A stretch of DNA of 64,000 nt from JBKEDF01 sp047975325 (GTDB lineage Bacteria; Pseudomonadota; Alphaproteobacteria; Rhodobacterales; Rhodobacteraceae), in the NCBI GenBank assembly GCA_047975325.1, contig JBKEDF010000098.1:21402-85401 (forward strand). Direction: 5' to 3'. Below are positions 25,334 through 34,087 of the stretch, in pieces. The notes under the pieces were generated by a model. That model searched no databases, had not been told where the DNA came from, and was given only the letters and a program-made list of their open reading frames with translations. Within the stretch, counting starts at the first letter, position 1. Every line of letters starts with the position of its first letter. A program made the translations under genes and the position numbers.

Positions 25334-26565
25334 GCCAAAGCCCCCATCCGTGCAAGCTTTGCGGTGCCGAACGCCGCTTCGGTGGAAACCGGCAGGCGTG
25401 GCGCAAGGCCCAATTCCCGCGTCCGGATATCCCGCCAAAGCGGGTTAACGGACCCACCCCCCACGGTAAAGACCCGCGCAAGTGACGGGCCGCCCAGTTC
25501 CGCCAGCCGCGCATAGCCGCGCGCCTCGATCGCGGCCATGCCCTCAAACAGCGCCTTGAGGAACATCCCATCCTCCGCCGGACGCGGGGCAAGCCTTGGG
25601 GCAAGCGCAGGATCATTGATCGGAAAGCGTTCTCCTTCGGCCGGAAGCGGATAGAAATCCAGCCCCGTCGGAGGCAAGGCCGACTGGGCCTTGGACAGCC
25701 GGGCGATTTCATCCGAGGAGAAATACTGCGCAAGCACCCTGCCGCCGCTATTGGAAGCCCCACCCGCCAGCCAGAAACCCAGTAACCGGTGTGAATAAAC
25801 ACCCGAGGCCGGATCCTCGATCCGCTTTGCCGAAAGCAGTTTCAACGTCAGGGTCGATCCAAGCGCCGTTACCCCATCGCCCTCCTCGGTTGCGCCGCTG
25901 GCCAGAAAGGACGCACAGCCATCGGTTGTCCCGGCAACGACCCGAACCGAAGCCGGAAGGCCAAGATCAAGGGCCAGCGGCCCTTCGGCCGGGCCGATAG
26001 ATGTGCCAGGCGCCAGCACCCGGTGCGGCAGGCATGTCTCCAGCCCCAATTCGGCAACCGCACCGCCCCAGACCCTGCTTTCCGGATCGAAGCCAGTTTT
26101 CAGTGTGTTATTGTCATCACTGATATCGTACCGCCCCGAAAAGTGACCCGAAAGCCAATCCGCCTGTGTCACGATACGCGCCACCGGGGCAATGCGATTA
26201 AGATGAAAGGCACGCCCCGGTGCGCCCTGGGCAATGGTCGAAAATCCACGCGCGGTCAGTGCCGCAAGGCTTTCAGTATCGGTTACGGGTTCATTATACA
26301 TGATCGGCCCGGCAAGGGGCCTGCCCCCCTCATCCACAGCCAGAAGCGTGCCGGATGTGCCATCAATGGCCAGTGCCGAAACTGCCGCCGGATCAACCTT
26401 TTGCAGGATCTCCGCCATGACCCGGCGGAGCGTAGCGCGCCAATTTTCCGGATCGCGCGGCTCCTTGCCAAAACGGGCTGCAGCCTCGGCCACCGGGCGT
26501 TCATCGCCATCAATGGCAATGGCCCGGACGCCGGAGGTTCCGATATCGATACCGAGATACATCAT
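25330..26565 (-). CDS. Short FGGY-family kinase (ribulokinase-like)
   Basis: A 411-residue kinase, about 80-100 residues shorter than canonical FGGY kinases. The N-terminal LGIDIGTSGVRA, AIDGTSGTLLAV, the catalytic-Asp segment AGTTDGCASFLASGA and the late FTVGGGSVNPLWRDIR are all present. The short form resembles D-ribulose kinases described in plants and cyanobacteria, but I cannot confirm this. It lies between the fused aldolase/SDR gene and the HAD-IIA gene, all on the minus strand. It probably phosphorylates a ketose produced by the SDR at 29850-30575 to make the aldolase substrate. The window therefore encodes two FGGY kinases within 3.5 kb. Confidence 0.85.
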   Translation of the reverse strand: MMYLGIDIGTSGVRAIAIDGDERPVAEAAARFGKEPRDPENWRATLRRVMAEILQKVDPAAVSALAIDGTSGTLLAVDEGGRPLAGPIMYNEPVTDTESLAALTARGFSTIAQGAPGRAFHLNRIAPVARIVTQADWLSGHFSGRYDISDDNNTLKTGFDPESRVWGGAVAELGLETCLPHRVLAPGTSIGPAEGPLALDLGLPASVRVVAGTTDGCASFLASGATEEGDGVTALGSTLTLKLLSAKRIEDPASGVYSHRLLGFWLAGGASNSGGRVLAQYFSSDEIARLSKAQSALPPTGLDFYPLPAEGERFPINDPALAPRLAPRPAEDGMFLKALFEGMAAIEARGYARLAELGGPSLARVFTVGGGSVNPLWRDIRTRELGLAPRLPVSTEAAFGTAKLARMGALA

Positions 26566-26610
26566 CCCCCCTGTATCAGATTGCGCAGGGTATATGGACC
26601 TGCAGGAAGA

Positions 26611-28647
26611 TCAGCGTACCATCGCAGCCACATTCCCGCCATCCACCGTCAGGATCGCGCCGGATGTCTTGCGGGCCTTGGCCAGATGCAGGAAGGCCTC
26701 CGCCACATCGCGGGCCGTAACCTCCCGTCTGATCAGATTGCCGCGCATATATTCTTCGGGCGTGATACCGCGTGCACGGGCGCGTTCGGCCACGAAATCA
26801 TCGGTCAGAAGCCCGGTGCGGATACGATCCGCATTGACGGCATTGGCGGTTATCCCATCGACACCATGTTCAATGGCATATTGCCGCACCAGCGCCATCA
26901 GCGCCGATTTCGACGTGCCGTAGGGGCCAAAATCCGGACCCGGGTTCAACACCTGCTTGGTTACGTTGAACACCAGCGCCCCGCCGGTTCCCTGCGCCTG
27001 CATCACCTTTGCACAGGCCCGGGCCATCAGGTGATGCGACCAGAAATTCAACTCAAACGCCTTGCGGAAATAGGCATCCTCCACTTCGGTCATACGTCCC
27101 TGAAAGGCCGCTCCGGCATTGGAAATCAGGATGTCGACGCCGCCAAAGGCCTCCACCACCTTCGCCACTGCTGCGTCAACAGCGGCGGGGTCCGTCACGT
27201 CGCAAGGTACTGGAAACGCGCCCAGTTCGGATGCAACCGCCGCAACGGCATCGGCATTGATATCGAAAAGCGCAACCTCCGCCCCCTCGGCCCGCAGCAA
27301 CGCCGCCGTTTCGCGGCCAAGCCCGCTTGCCCCGCCTGTCACGATGGCAATCTGGCGGTTCAGCGGTTTTTCCACCGCCTTGGCTAGCTTGGCCTGTTCC
27401 AGCGACCAGTATTCGATATCGAAAAGATCTTCCTCCGGAAGGGCGACGAAACTGCCAATCCCTTCGGCCTTGGTGATCACATCCACCGTGGCCTCCGCGA
27501 TATCGGCGCAGATCTTCGCCTCCTTCGCGGTCTTGCCAACCCCGAACAGCCCAAGCCCCGGCACATAGACAATACGTGGCACTGGATCGAGCTGCCGGAA
27601 ACCGCCGCCTGCGCGCTTGTTCTGGCGTTCGAAATAGGCAACATATTCCGCAGCGAAGGCATCCGTTGCCGCCTTCAGCGCATCCGCAAAATCAGGGGCG
27701 CCTGCAGGCGGGGCAACCATCCCGAACCGCTTGATCCGGATCGAATGATCCGGGGCGGCATTGCCGCGCATGGCATAATCAGCCAGGTTTTCCCCATCGA
27801 CAAAATGGCAGATCTGATCAGAGCGGCGAAACTCCAGGACCCAACGGTCCGGCCTGCCTTCAACGGCCGTTTCCCGCGCCAATGCGCCGCGCAGGATGGG
27901 GGCGATTTCCGCCTGGCTGCGGGGTTCGGGCAGGGTTGCGGATTTGAAGGGGCGCGAATTGCCACCCCCCAGCCGCTTTTCGGCCTTATCGCACATGGCA
28001 ATCATATCATCATAGGACTGGCGCGGATCATCATGGAAGGTGAAGATCCCGTGGTTCATCAGGATCATGCTTTTTGCATCCGGGGTTTCATCCAATATCC
28101 GCCGCACTTCCTGCGCCAGAACGAAGCCGGGCATCACATAGGGCACGATTGTCGTATCGGGAAAGAGATCCCGGATAATCGCTTCGCCATCCGGCTGATT
28201 GGTCAATGAGATGATCGCATTGGCATGGGTATGATCGACATGCTTATGCGGGATGATCGCGTGCAAGACCGCCTCGATGGAAGGATTGGGCGCATAGGGA
28301 TCCAGCAGCATGCGCCGCTGCGCCGCCACCAGATTTTCATCCGAAAGCTCCGGCAAACGTGCCAGTGCCGCCAGGGGGTCAAGCTGCACCGCCGGAAGCC
28401 CCGCCGGTTCGATCACACCCATATCCCAGCCCGATCCCTTGACACAAAGCACGTCATATTCGGCGCCAAGCGCATCCGTCATCCGTGTCTTGACGGAAGT
28501 ATTGCCCCCGCCATGCAGGACCAATAGCGGCTCCTGCCCAAGGATACGGGTGGTATAGGTGCGGATGGCAAGATCTTCGTTGATCCCTTCCTTGCCATAG
28601 GCCGCAATAAGACCGTCCAGTTCTGACTGGTTCCAGCGAGATTTCAT
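26611..28647 (-). CDS. Bifunctional class II aldolase / short-chain dehydrogenase (RhaD-like fusion)
   Basis: A 678-residue fusion. The N-terminal half (about 1-420) is a class II aldolase with LHGGGNTSVK, the zinc histidines in HKHVDHTHAN and a third in LMNHGIF. The C-terminal half (about 430-678) is an SDR with TGGASGLG for NAD binding, SNAGAAF and YGTSK as the Tyr-Lys catalytic pair. The same architecture occurs in rhizobial RhaD and Bacillus YuxG, which cleave rhamnulose 1-phosphate and act on the lactaldehyde released. No rhamnose isomerase or mutarotase gene is seen here, so a different ketose phosphate is likely. Start at 28647 follows AAAGAGGACAACG; the frame beyond it is not conserved-looking. 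Confidence 0.88.
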   Translation of the reverse strand: MKSRWNQSELDGLIAAYGKEGINEDLAIRTYTTRILGQEPLLVLHGGGNTSVKTRMTDALGAEYDVLCVKGSGWDMGVIEPAGLPAVQLDPLAALARLPELSDENLVAAQRRMLLDPYAPNPSIEAVLHAIIPHKHVDHTHANAIISLTNQPDGEAIIRDLFPDTTIVPYVMPGFVLAQEVRRILDETPDAKSMILMNHGIFTFHDDPRQSYDDMIAMCDKAEKRLGGGNSRPFKSATLPEPRSQAEIAPILRGALARETAVEGRPDRWVLEFRRSDQICHFVDGENLADYAMRGNAAPDHSIRIKRFGMVAPPAGAPDFADALKAATDAFAAEYVAYFERQNKRAGGGFRQLDPVPRIVYVPGLGLFGVGKTAKEAKICADIAEATVDVITKAEGIGSFVALPEEDLFDIEYWSLEQAKLAKAVEKPLNRQIAIVTGGASGLGRETAALLRAEGAEVALFDINADAVAAVASELGAFPVPCDVTDPAAVDAAVAKVVEAFGGVDILISNAGAAFQGRMTEVEDAYFRKAFELNFWSHHLMARACAKVMQAQGTGGALVFNVTKQVLNPGPDFGPYGTSKSALMALVRQYAIEHGVDGITANAVNADRIRTGLLTDDFVAERARARGITPEEYMRGNLIRREVTARDVAEAFLHLAKARKTSGAILTVDGGNVAAMVR

Positions 28648-28767
28648 CGTTGTCCTCTTTTCCCGGCGGTTATAATGTCTCGCGCCTTCGCTGAACGGGG
28701 CGGGGTCGTCTTGCACACCCAATAGGTTGATATGCCTGACCCCGATCCGAGACAAAGGCGCGATGCT

Positions 28768-29838
28768 CTAGATGGCGATACGGTTTCCTGAGGTCTGCTC
28801 GAATATATGGATCCTGGCGGGGTCGATGGCAAAACGCATCTGATCACCCGCAGCACCTTCGGTATCGCGTGGGGTGACCGCGACAAATTCCGCGCCATTG
28901 ACATCAAGGTGCATCTGTTTGTCCGCGCCGGTCTTTTCGGCAATGGTCAGCTTGCCGACAATCGGCCCTTGCGGATCCGGCGTTACGTCATTGGGACGGA
29001 TACCGCAGGTCACCTTCTGCCCGGCAGCCTTGCCATAGGCGGCATCCAGCGGCAATGACAGGGCCTCGTTGCGGAAGGTCACGGTGCCACCTTCGGCCAC
29101 GATTTTCCCTTCCTGGCAATTGATCTGCGGCGATCCGATGAATTCGGCAACATAGCGCGTGGCAGGACGATCATAAAGGTCATCCGGCGCTCCCGCCTGT
29201 ATGATCCCGCCCCCCTGCATCAGCACGATCTTGTCGGCCATGGTCATTGCCTCGATCTGGTCATGGGTAACATAGATCGTTGTCGCCTTCAGCCGGTCAT
29301 GAAGCTGGCGGATCTCCACCCGCATATGGGCGCGCAGCTTTGCATCGAGGTTGGAAAGCGGCTCATCGAAAAGAAAGACCTTGGCATCGCGCACCATGGC
29401 GCGGCCCATGGCCACACGCTGGCGCTGCCCGCCCGAAAGTTCGGATGGTTTACGATCAAGATATTCGGTGAGGTTCAGGACCTTGGCCGCTTCCTCAACC
29501 TTGACCTTGATTTCATCGGGTGATTTTTTGGCCACCTCCAGGCTGAACGCAATATTTTCGCGAACCTTCATGGTGGGGTAAAGCGCGTAATTCTGAAACA
29601 CCATGGCAATATCGCGTTCACGTGGATGCACATCATTGACCACCCGCCCGTCGATGGAGATTTCCCCCGCCGAGATGGTCTCAAGCCCGGCCGTCATCCG
29701 CAGAAGTGTCGATTTACCGCAGCCCGACGACCCCAGCAGCACGACAAATTCGCCATCGGCGATATCAAGCGAAAGATCCTTCAGGATCTGGACCGCGCCA
29801 TAGGCCTTGCCGATGCCACGATATTCTACATTTGCCAT
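28768..29838 (-). CDS. ABC transporter ATP-binding protein, UgpC/MalK type
   Basis: A 356-residue ATPase of the carbohydrate importer class. Walker A GSSGCGKST (about 36-44), signature LSGGQRQRVAMGRAMVR, Walker B VFLFDEPLSNLDAKLR and switch VTHDQIEAMTMADK are present, followed by a C-terminal OB/TOBE regulatory domain (about 240-356). It is encoded within the same operon as two MalF/MalG-type permeases and a binding protein, but is separated from them by an SDR gene. It should drive sugar or polyol uptake. UgpC/SmoK-like ATPases can be shared between transporters, so exclusivity is not certain. Confidence 0.93.
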   Translation of the reverse strand: MANVEYRGIGKAYGAVQILKDLSLDIADGEFVVLLGSSGCGKSTLLRMTAGLETISAGEISIDGRVVNDVHPRERDIAMVFQNYALYPTMKVRENIAFSLEVAKKSPDEIKVKVEEAAKVLNLTEYLDRKPSELSGGQRQRVAMGRAMVRDAKVFLFDEPLSNLDAKLRAHMRVEIRQLHDRLKATTIYVTHDQIEAMTMADKIVLMQGGGIIQAGAPDDLYDRPATRYVAEFIGSPQINCQEGKIVAEGGTVTFRNEALSLPLDAAYGKAAGQKVTCGIRPNDVTPDPQGPIVGKLTIAEKTGADKQMHLDVNGAEFVAVTPRDTEGAAGDQMRFAIDPARIHIFEQTSGNRIAI

Positions 29839-29849
29839 ATGTATCGCCT

Positions 29850-30575
29850 CTAGTATCTCTGTCGCGTGGGGGTCAGGCAGATTTCCTGAACCAGTGCATT
29901 TTGCGGAAGCTGGTAGGCATTCAGGATCAGCCCGGCGACGATATCGGCACCGATACCGCCCCCCATCTTGACCTTGTTTTCCTTGTAGGCGGCCAGCGTG
30001 CCCTTATCGAGGACGCCCGACAACACCTCGGTTTCGATCACGCCGGGGCTGAGAACCAGAACCCGGACATTATAGTCAGACAGATATTCCCGCAGGCTTT
30101 CGCTGATGCCATGGACAAAATATTTGGTGCCACAATAGACGGTATGATCGGGATAGACCTTCCGCCCGGCAATGGAGCTCATCATGACCAGGGTGCCGGT
30201 CTTGCGTTCCATCATGCCGTTCATTACCGATTTGACCGTGTTCAACACCCCCTTGGTGTTGATGTCGATCATCTCATCCCATTCCTCGGGCGGCTGGCGC
30301 CCGATATCGGCAAGCCGCGCCACCCCGGCATTGGCAAACATCATGTCCACCGGGCCGAATTTCGCCTCCGCCTCGGCAACTGCGGCGTTGATTTCATCGC
30401 GGCTGCAGACATCCACCTTGCGGCAAAGGCTGTTGGGCAGGCCCATCGCCTCCATCTTTTCTATCCGGCGGGCCATCATCAAAACGGGGTGCCCCGCCGC
30501 CGAAAAGGCACGCGCGGTCGCCTCACCGATCCCGGAACTGGCGCCGGTTATTGCAACAAGAGGTTTCTCGGTCAT
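29850..30575 (-). CDS. Short-chain dehydrogenase/reductase (polyol or sugar dehydrogenase candidate)
   Basis: A 241-residue classical SDR. TGASSGIGEAT is the NAD(P)-binding turn (about 10-20), NAGVA the stabilising motif, MMSSIAG the catalytic serine, and YCGTK the Tyr-Lys pair. The third-strand sequence MARRIEKME with basic residues hints at NADP preference, a weak inference. It lies between the binding-protein and ATPase genes of a sugar importer, as sorbitol/mannitol dehydrogenases often do. It may oxidise the imported polyol to a ketose that the short FGGY kinase phosphorylates. Confidence 0.87.
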   Translation of the reverse strand: MTEKPLVAITGASSGIGEATARAFSAAGHPVLMMARRIEKMEAMGLPNSLCRKVDVCSRDEINAAVAEAEAKFGPVDMMFANAGVARLADIGRQPPEEWDEMIDINTKGVLNTVKSVMNGMMERKTGTLVMMSSIAGRKVYPDHTVYCGTKYFVHGISESLREYLSDYNVRVLVLSPGVIETEVLSGVLDKGTLAAYKENKVKMGGGIGADIVAGLILNAYQLPQNALVQEICLTPTRQRY

Positions 30576-30600
30576 GTCACTGTCCTGAAAAGCTTGCGCG

Positions 30601-30628
30601 ATGGGGCGCAGTCAGACCCGCGCCCCAT
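30601..30628 (-). other. Intercistronic stem-loop after the binding-protein gene
   Basis: ATGGGGCGC (30601-30609) and GCGCCCCAT (30620-30628) are perfect nine-base inverted repeats with a ten-base loop. It lies in the gap between the binding-protein gene and the downstream SDR gene. No T-run follows on the minus strand, so a transcript-stabilising or attenuating hairpin is more likely than a full stop. Confidence 0.6.
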
Positions 30629-30647
30629 GGGGATATCCGGGGCCTTC

Positions 30648-32138
30648 CTAGCCCTGAACAATCTTGTCCGCCGCTGCGGCGATATCATCCATCACCTCCT
30701 TGGCGGAGCCGAATTCACCCGCGAAATACTGGCCAAGCCGTACAGGGATCGTATCATTGGACAATTCCGCCCATTGCGGCAGATCCGGTTCCGACCCCAT
30801 GTCATTGGCAATGGTTTCACGCACGACATCAAGGTGGCGCGTGGTGCCCGCCCCGACGCGGCGGTTGGCGATGATGCGTTCATCCTCATAGACACTCGCA
30901 CGGGTCGGACCGGTACCGCCGCCAAGCGCGGTGATCAGGACCTGGGTATCCGCGCAGGTGGCCCATTGCATGAAGATCCAGGCCGCATCCGGGTTCTTGG
31001 AATTGCGCGAAACAGCCAACGAAGAACCACCCTGATGGCCGATGCCCGGAATTTCACCAAAGGCCGTTTCCTCCACCGTGCGCAGCGCATTGGGTTTCGG
31101 ACAGCGTGCCGGTTCCATCAGGCCCGACACCTTGGAGGCAGCAGGATCATCGAAATAGGGGAAGAATTCGCCCCAGGACATCATCGTTGCCGCAACACCC
31201 TGCGCAATGGACTGGCCCTGGCCATCCCAGGTCCAGCCGGTCACACCCGGAGGCATGGTTTCCTTGAGCCGTGTCCAGTATTCCATTGCGGCAAGGCCCT
31301 GTTCGTCATTGCCCGCAAAAGTTCCATCAGGGCGGAAGATCGACCCCCCATGACCCCAGAGCCACATCGTCCAGTCGGTTTCCAGCGAATAGTGGCCCGA
31401 TTTCATCTGCCCGGTCGAGCCGAACATGTCGGGACCGTATTCCTCGGTGATCGCCTTGCACTGGTCGTAATATTCCTCAAGCGTCTGGGGCGCCGAGAAA
31501 CCCATATTGTCATAGATATCCTTGCGGTACTGCATGATGAAGATCGGGATGTCATAGGGCACGCCGACCCAGCGATCCTCATATTTCGCAACCCCGTCCA
31601 CCAGCGCGGGCATGAAGTCATCTATATTGTAATCCGGCATAACCAGATCGGGCTTTTCTTCAATCTGTTCACGCGGGTCGAAGACATCGCGCGAAACAGA
31701 AGCCGCCCATGACTGATCCACATAGTAAAGATCATAGGTGCCAAGGGCCGAGGCGATATCCAGCGTCAGCTTTTGCAACACCTGTTCCAGCGGCAGGATC
31801 TCGATCTCGACCTTGATGCCGGAAGCTTCCTCAAAATATTTCTTGAGCTGACTGTTGATCGTGTTGGAGGGCGGAGTGGATTCCGTAGCCAGACGGATTG
31901 TCTGCCCGGCGAAGGGCTTGGAAACCTCCTTGACCCAGGCCAGCACCTCGGCCGAAGGCTCCAGCGCGGTCCCCTCCTGCGCGAAGGCCTGACGCGGGCG
32001 GGCCAACCCATTGCCCAACACCCCTGCCCCAAGCCCCAGGGCAGAAGCATTGCGCAGGAAGCTGCGGCGGTTCATCCGGCCGCGGACATAGTCATCCACG
32101 ATCCTGGCGCGATATAGCTTGCGGTCGCTGTCTTTCAT
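30648..32138 (-). CDS. ABC sugar-binding protein with Tat signal (family 1 extracellular solute-binding)
   Basis: A 496-residue periplasmic binding protein. The leader has a Tat motif (NRRSFLRNASALGLGAG, about 22-38) after an unusually long basic N-region, and cleavage is expected near QAFAQ|E. The mature protein has MalE-like features, such as IRLATESTPPSNTINSQLKK and the PYDIPIFIMQYRKD domain-crossing strand. The ATG at 32138 follows AGGGAGGATCAA. Tat export implies folding in the cytoplasm, which is typical for this subfamily in Rhodobacterales and rhizobia. The ligand is probably a polyol or monosaccharide, given the dehydrogenase, kinase and aldolase genes in the operon. Confidence 0.9.
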   Translation of the reverse strand: MKDSDRKLYRARIVDDYVRGRMNRRSFLRNASALGLGAGVLGNGLARPRQAFAQEGTALEPSAEVLAWVKEVSKPFAGQTIRLATESTPPSNTINSQLKKYFEEASGIKVEIEILPLEQVLQKLTLDIASALGTYDLYYVDQSWAASVSRDVFDPREQIEEKPDLVMPDYNIDDFMPALVDGVAKYEDRWVGVPYDIPIFIMQYRKDIYDNMGFSAPQTLEEYYDQCKAITEEYGPDMFGSTGQMKSGHYSLETDWTMWLWGHGGSIFRPDGTFAGNDEQGLAAMEYWTRLKETMPPGVTGWTWDGQGQSIAQGVAATMMSWGEFFPYFDDPAASKVSGLMEPARCPKPNALRTVEETAFGEIPGIGHQGGSSLAVSRNSKNPDAAWIFMQWATCADTQVLITALGGGTGPTRASVYEDERIIANRRVGAGTTRHLDVVRETIANDMGSEPDLPQWAELSNDTIPVRLGQYFAGEFGSAKEVMDDIAAAADKIVQG

Positions 32139-32165
32139 TTGATCCTCCCTAGGATATGATTTCAT

Positions 32166-33050
32166 TCACTGTTTGACGGAACCAAGGGTCAGGCCCCGAA
32201 CCAGATTTTTCTGCACCAGCAGGATAAAGATAAAAGCAGGCAGCATCGCCGCAGCACCAAGTGCGGCCATATTGCCCCATGCCGTGCCGGTCGAGGTGAC
32301 GAAGGTCGAGGAAACGACGGGGACGGTTTTCAACCCGGTCTGCGTCAGGGTCAGAACAAACAGGAATTCCGTCCAGGAAAAGATGAAACAAAGCACGGCC
32401 GTCGCCGCGATACCCCCGCGCACCATCGGCAACACGATACGCCGGAAGATCAGCCAGCGTGACGCGCCATCAACCATGCCGCTTTCATCGATCTCACGCG
32501 GGATGTCGTCGAAGAAGCTTTTCATCAGCAACACCGCCAGCGGCAGGTTCATCAGCGCATGGATCAGGATCACGCCAAGATAGGTATCAAGCAGCGACAG
32601 TTCCTTGTAGATGAAGAAAACCGGGATCGCGACGGCAACCGGTGGCATCATCCGTGTCGACAGGACCCAGGCCACAAATTGATGTCGCCCGCGAAAATCC
32701 ATCCGGCTGAGCGCGTAGGACGCAAAGGTCGCGATGGAAACGGCCAGCACAGTCGAAAAAAGCGCGATGACGATGGAATCCCAAAGTCGCGGGGCCATCT
32801 GCCAGTTTCCGCCACCGGGCAGCACCTGCCGCTGTTCCCCGAAACCGAAGCCGAGCGAAATGCCGAAGACCTCCTCGAAGTTCTTGATCGTCGGGGAAAA
32901 ATCAAAAAGCAACGGAGGGTAGTTGAAGATCTCCCGTGCATCCTTGAAGGCCACTGTCAGCCAGTAATAAAGTGGAAAGGCAAAGAGCAGCACAACAACC
33001 CAGGCTGCAACGATGCGGATGATGCGAGAAGATTTCGAACGTACGATCAT
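32166..33050 (-). CDS. ABC sugar transporter permease, MalG type
   Basis: A 294-residue permease with six predicted membrane segments. The EAA loop is visible as EIDESGMVDGASRWLIFRRI (about 197-216), and the C-terminal half shows the usual AALGAAAMLPAFIFILLVQK segment ending in GLTLGSVKQ, characteristic of MalG-like proteins. The ATG at 33050 overlaps the stop of the partner permease gene (TAATG), so the two are translationally coupled. The frame extends upstream to 33143, but that part lies inside the other permease gene. It forms the channel with the MalF-type partner. Confidence 0.93.
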   Translation of the reverse strand: MIVRSKSSRIIRIVAAWVVVLLFAFPLYYWLTVAFKDAREIFNYPPLLFDFSPTIKNFEEVFGISLGFGFGEQRQVLPGGGNWQMAPRLWDSIVIALFSTVLAVSIATFASYALSRMDFRGRHQFVAWVLSTRMMPPVAVAIPVFFIYKELSLLDTYLGVILIHALMNLPLAVLLMKSFFDDIPREIDESGMVDGASRWLIFRRIVLPMVRGGIAATAVLCFIFSWTEFLFVLTLTQTGLKTVPVVSSTFVTSTGTAWGNMAALGAAAMLPAFIFILLVQKNLVRGLTLGSVKQ

Positions 33051-33925
33051 TACCAGCGCACCTTTGCAATCCAGATGAAAAGATTGGCGACGATCAGGAT
33101 GATAACCAGCGTCAGCAAGGACAGCGTCGCGCCATAGCCCCATTTGATAAAGCTGAAGGTCTGCTGCCAGGCATAAAGCGAAAGCGTATAGGTGGAGGTT
33201 CCGGGTCCACCGCTTGTCATGACGAAGACGTAGTCGAACATCCGAAAGATATCGATGCCGCGGATCAACACCGCCACGGCAATGACCTTGGACAGCAACG
33301 GCAATGTGATCCGCCGAAAGACCAGCACCGGCGAAGCCCCGTCCAGCATTGCCGCCTCATAGGGTTCGGGCGGAAGAGATCGCAGTCCGGCCAGGAAGAT
33401 CAGCACCATGAAAGGTGTCCATTGCCAGATATCGACAATCATCACACCCCAGAGCGCGGTGGATGCCGTTGACAGGATCGGCTGGGTCTTGTCCAGCAGA
33501 CCCAGTTGCTCCAGCACATATGTCATGACCCCGAATTCGGCATCCTCGATCAGCAGGAACATCATCCCCGCTATGGCCGGGGGGACAACCAGTGTCAGTG
33601 TCAGGATCGAACGCAGGAAACCGAAACCCGGTTCATCATCATCAAGCAGCAGCGCGACTCCCATCCCCAGAACCACCTGCACCGTCAATGTCACCACGAA
33701 ATAGAACATGGTGATGCGCAGGGACTGCCACATGCGGTCATCCGACAAAAGCTGCGCCCAGTTTTCAAGCCCGACAAACTCCAGTTCACGCCGGAACGTG
33801 TTATATTCGTGAAAGCTGAGCCAGATATTGTATAGTAGCGGGATAATTGTGAACGCCACCAGCATCGCCACCAGAGGCAGCAGCCAGATAGCAGGCCTGT
33901 CCCATGACAGCACTCCGTTTCGCAC
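33050..33925 (-). CDS. ABC sugar transporter permease, MalF type
   Basis: A 291-residue inner-membrane permease with six predicted segments. The EAA loop is PYEAAMLDGASPVLVFRRIT (about 187-206), and the motif DYVFVMTSGGPGTSTYTLSLY follows, as in UgpA/MalF proteins without the long periplasmic loop. It is the first gene of the long minus-strand operon that includes importer, dehydrogenase, aldolase, kinase and HAD genes. Its upstream region carries the twelve-base inverted repeat shared with the divergent SorC regulator. Confidence 0.93.
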   Translation of the reverse strand: MRNGVLSWDRPAIWLLPLVAMLVAFTIIPLLYNIWLSFHEYNTFRRELEFVGLENWAQLLSDDRMWQSLRITMFYFVVTLTVQVVLGMGVALLLDDDEPGFGFLRSILTLTLVVPPAIAGMMFLLIEDAEFGVMTYVLEQLGLLDKTQPILSTASTALWGVMIVDIWQWTPFMVLIFLAGLRSLPPEPYEAAMLDGASPVLVFRRITLPLLSKVIAVAVLIRGIDIFRMFDYVFVMTSGGPGTSTYTLSLYAWQQTFSFIKWGYGATLSLLTLVIILIVANLFIWIAKVRW

Positions 33926-33972
33926 TGTCCCCTCCCGATTCTTCCTCTCCTGTACTAAGTTGCATCAAATAA

Positions 33973-34010
33973 ACATTTGTGCAACATATTTTGAATGATT
34001 GCACAAATGT
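33973..34010. promoter_or_regulatory. Inverted-repeat operator between the sugar operon and its SorC regulator
   Basis: ACATTTGTGCAA (33973-33984) and TTGCACAAATGT (33999-34010) are perfect twelve-base inverted repeats with 14 bases between. A related half-site TTGCATCAAAT lies just to the left (33960-33970). The location between the permease operon (start 33925) and the SorC gene (start 34088) makes it the probable binding site of that regulator. Confidence 0.75.
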
Positions 34011-34087
34011 GCATCCTGGTGTTAGATCAGACCTGCGGCGTGGCACCGAAGGCAGTCTTTTGGCGCAGGACGCGGGAGGACTGAGCC

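Noticed and set aside
26023..27387. Plus-strand frame opposite the short FGGY kinase and aldolase genes
   Set aside because: Antisense to two convincing genes, no start signal, no motif.
29706..31712. Plus-strand frame of 668 codons opposite SDR and binding-protein genes
   Set aside because: Spans several real minus-strand genes and their gaps; low-complexity His/Arg composition; no family resemblance.
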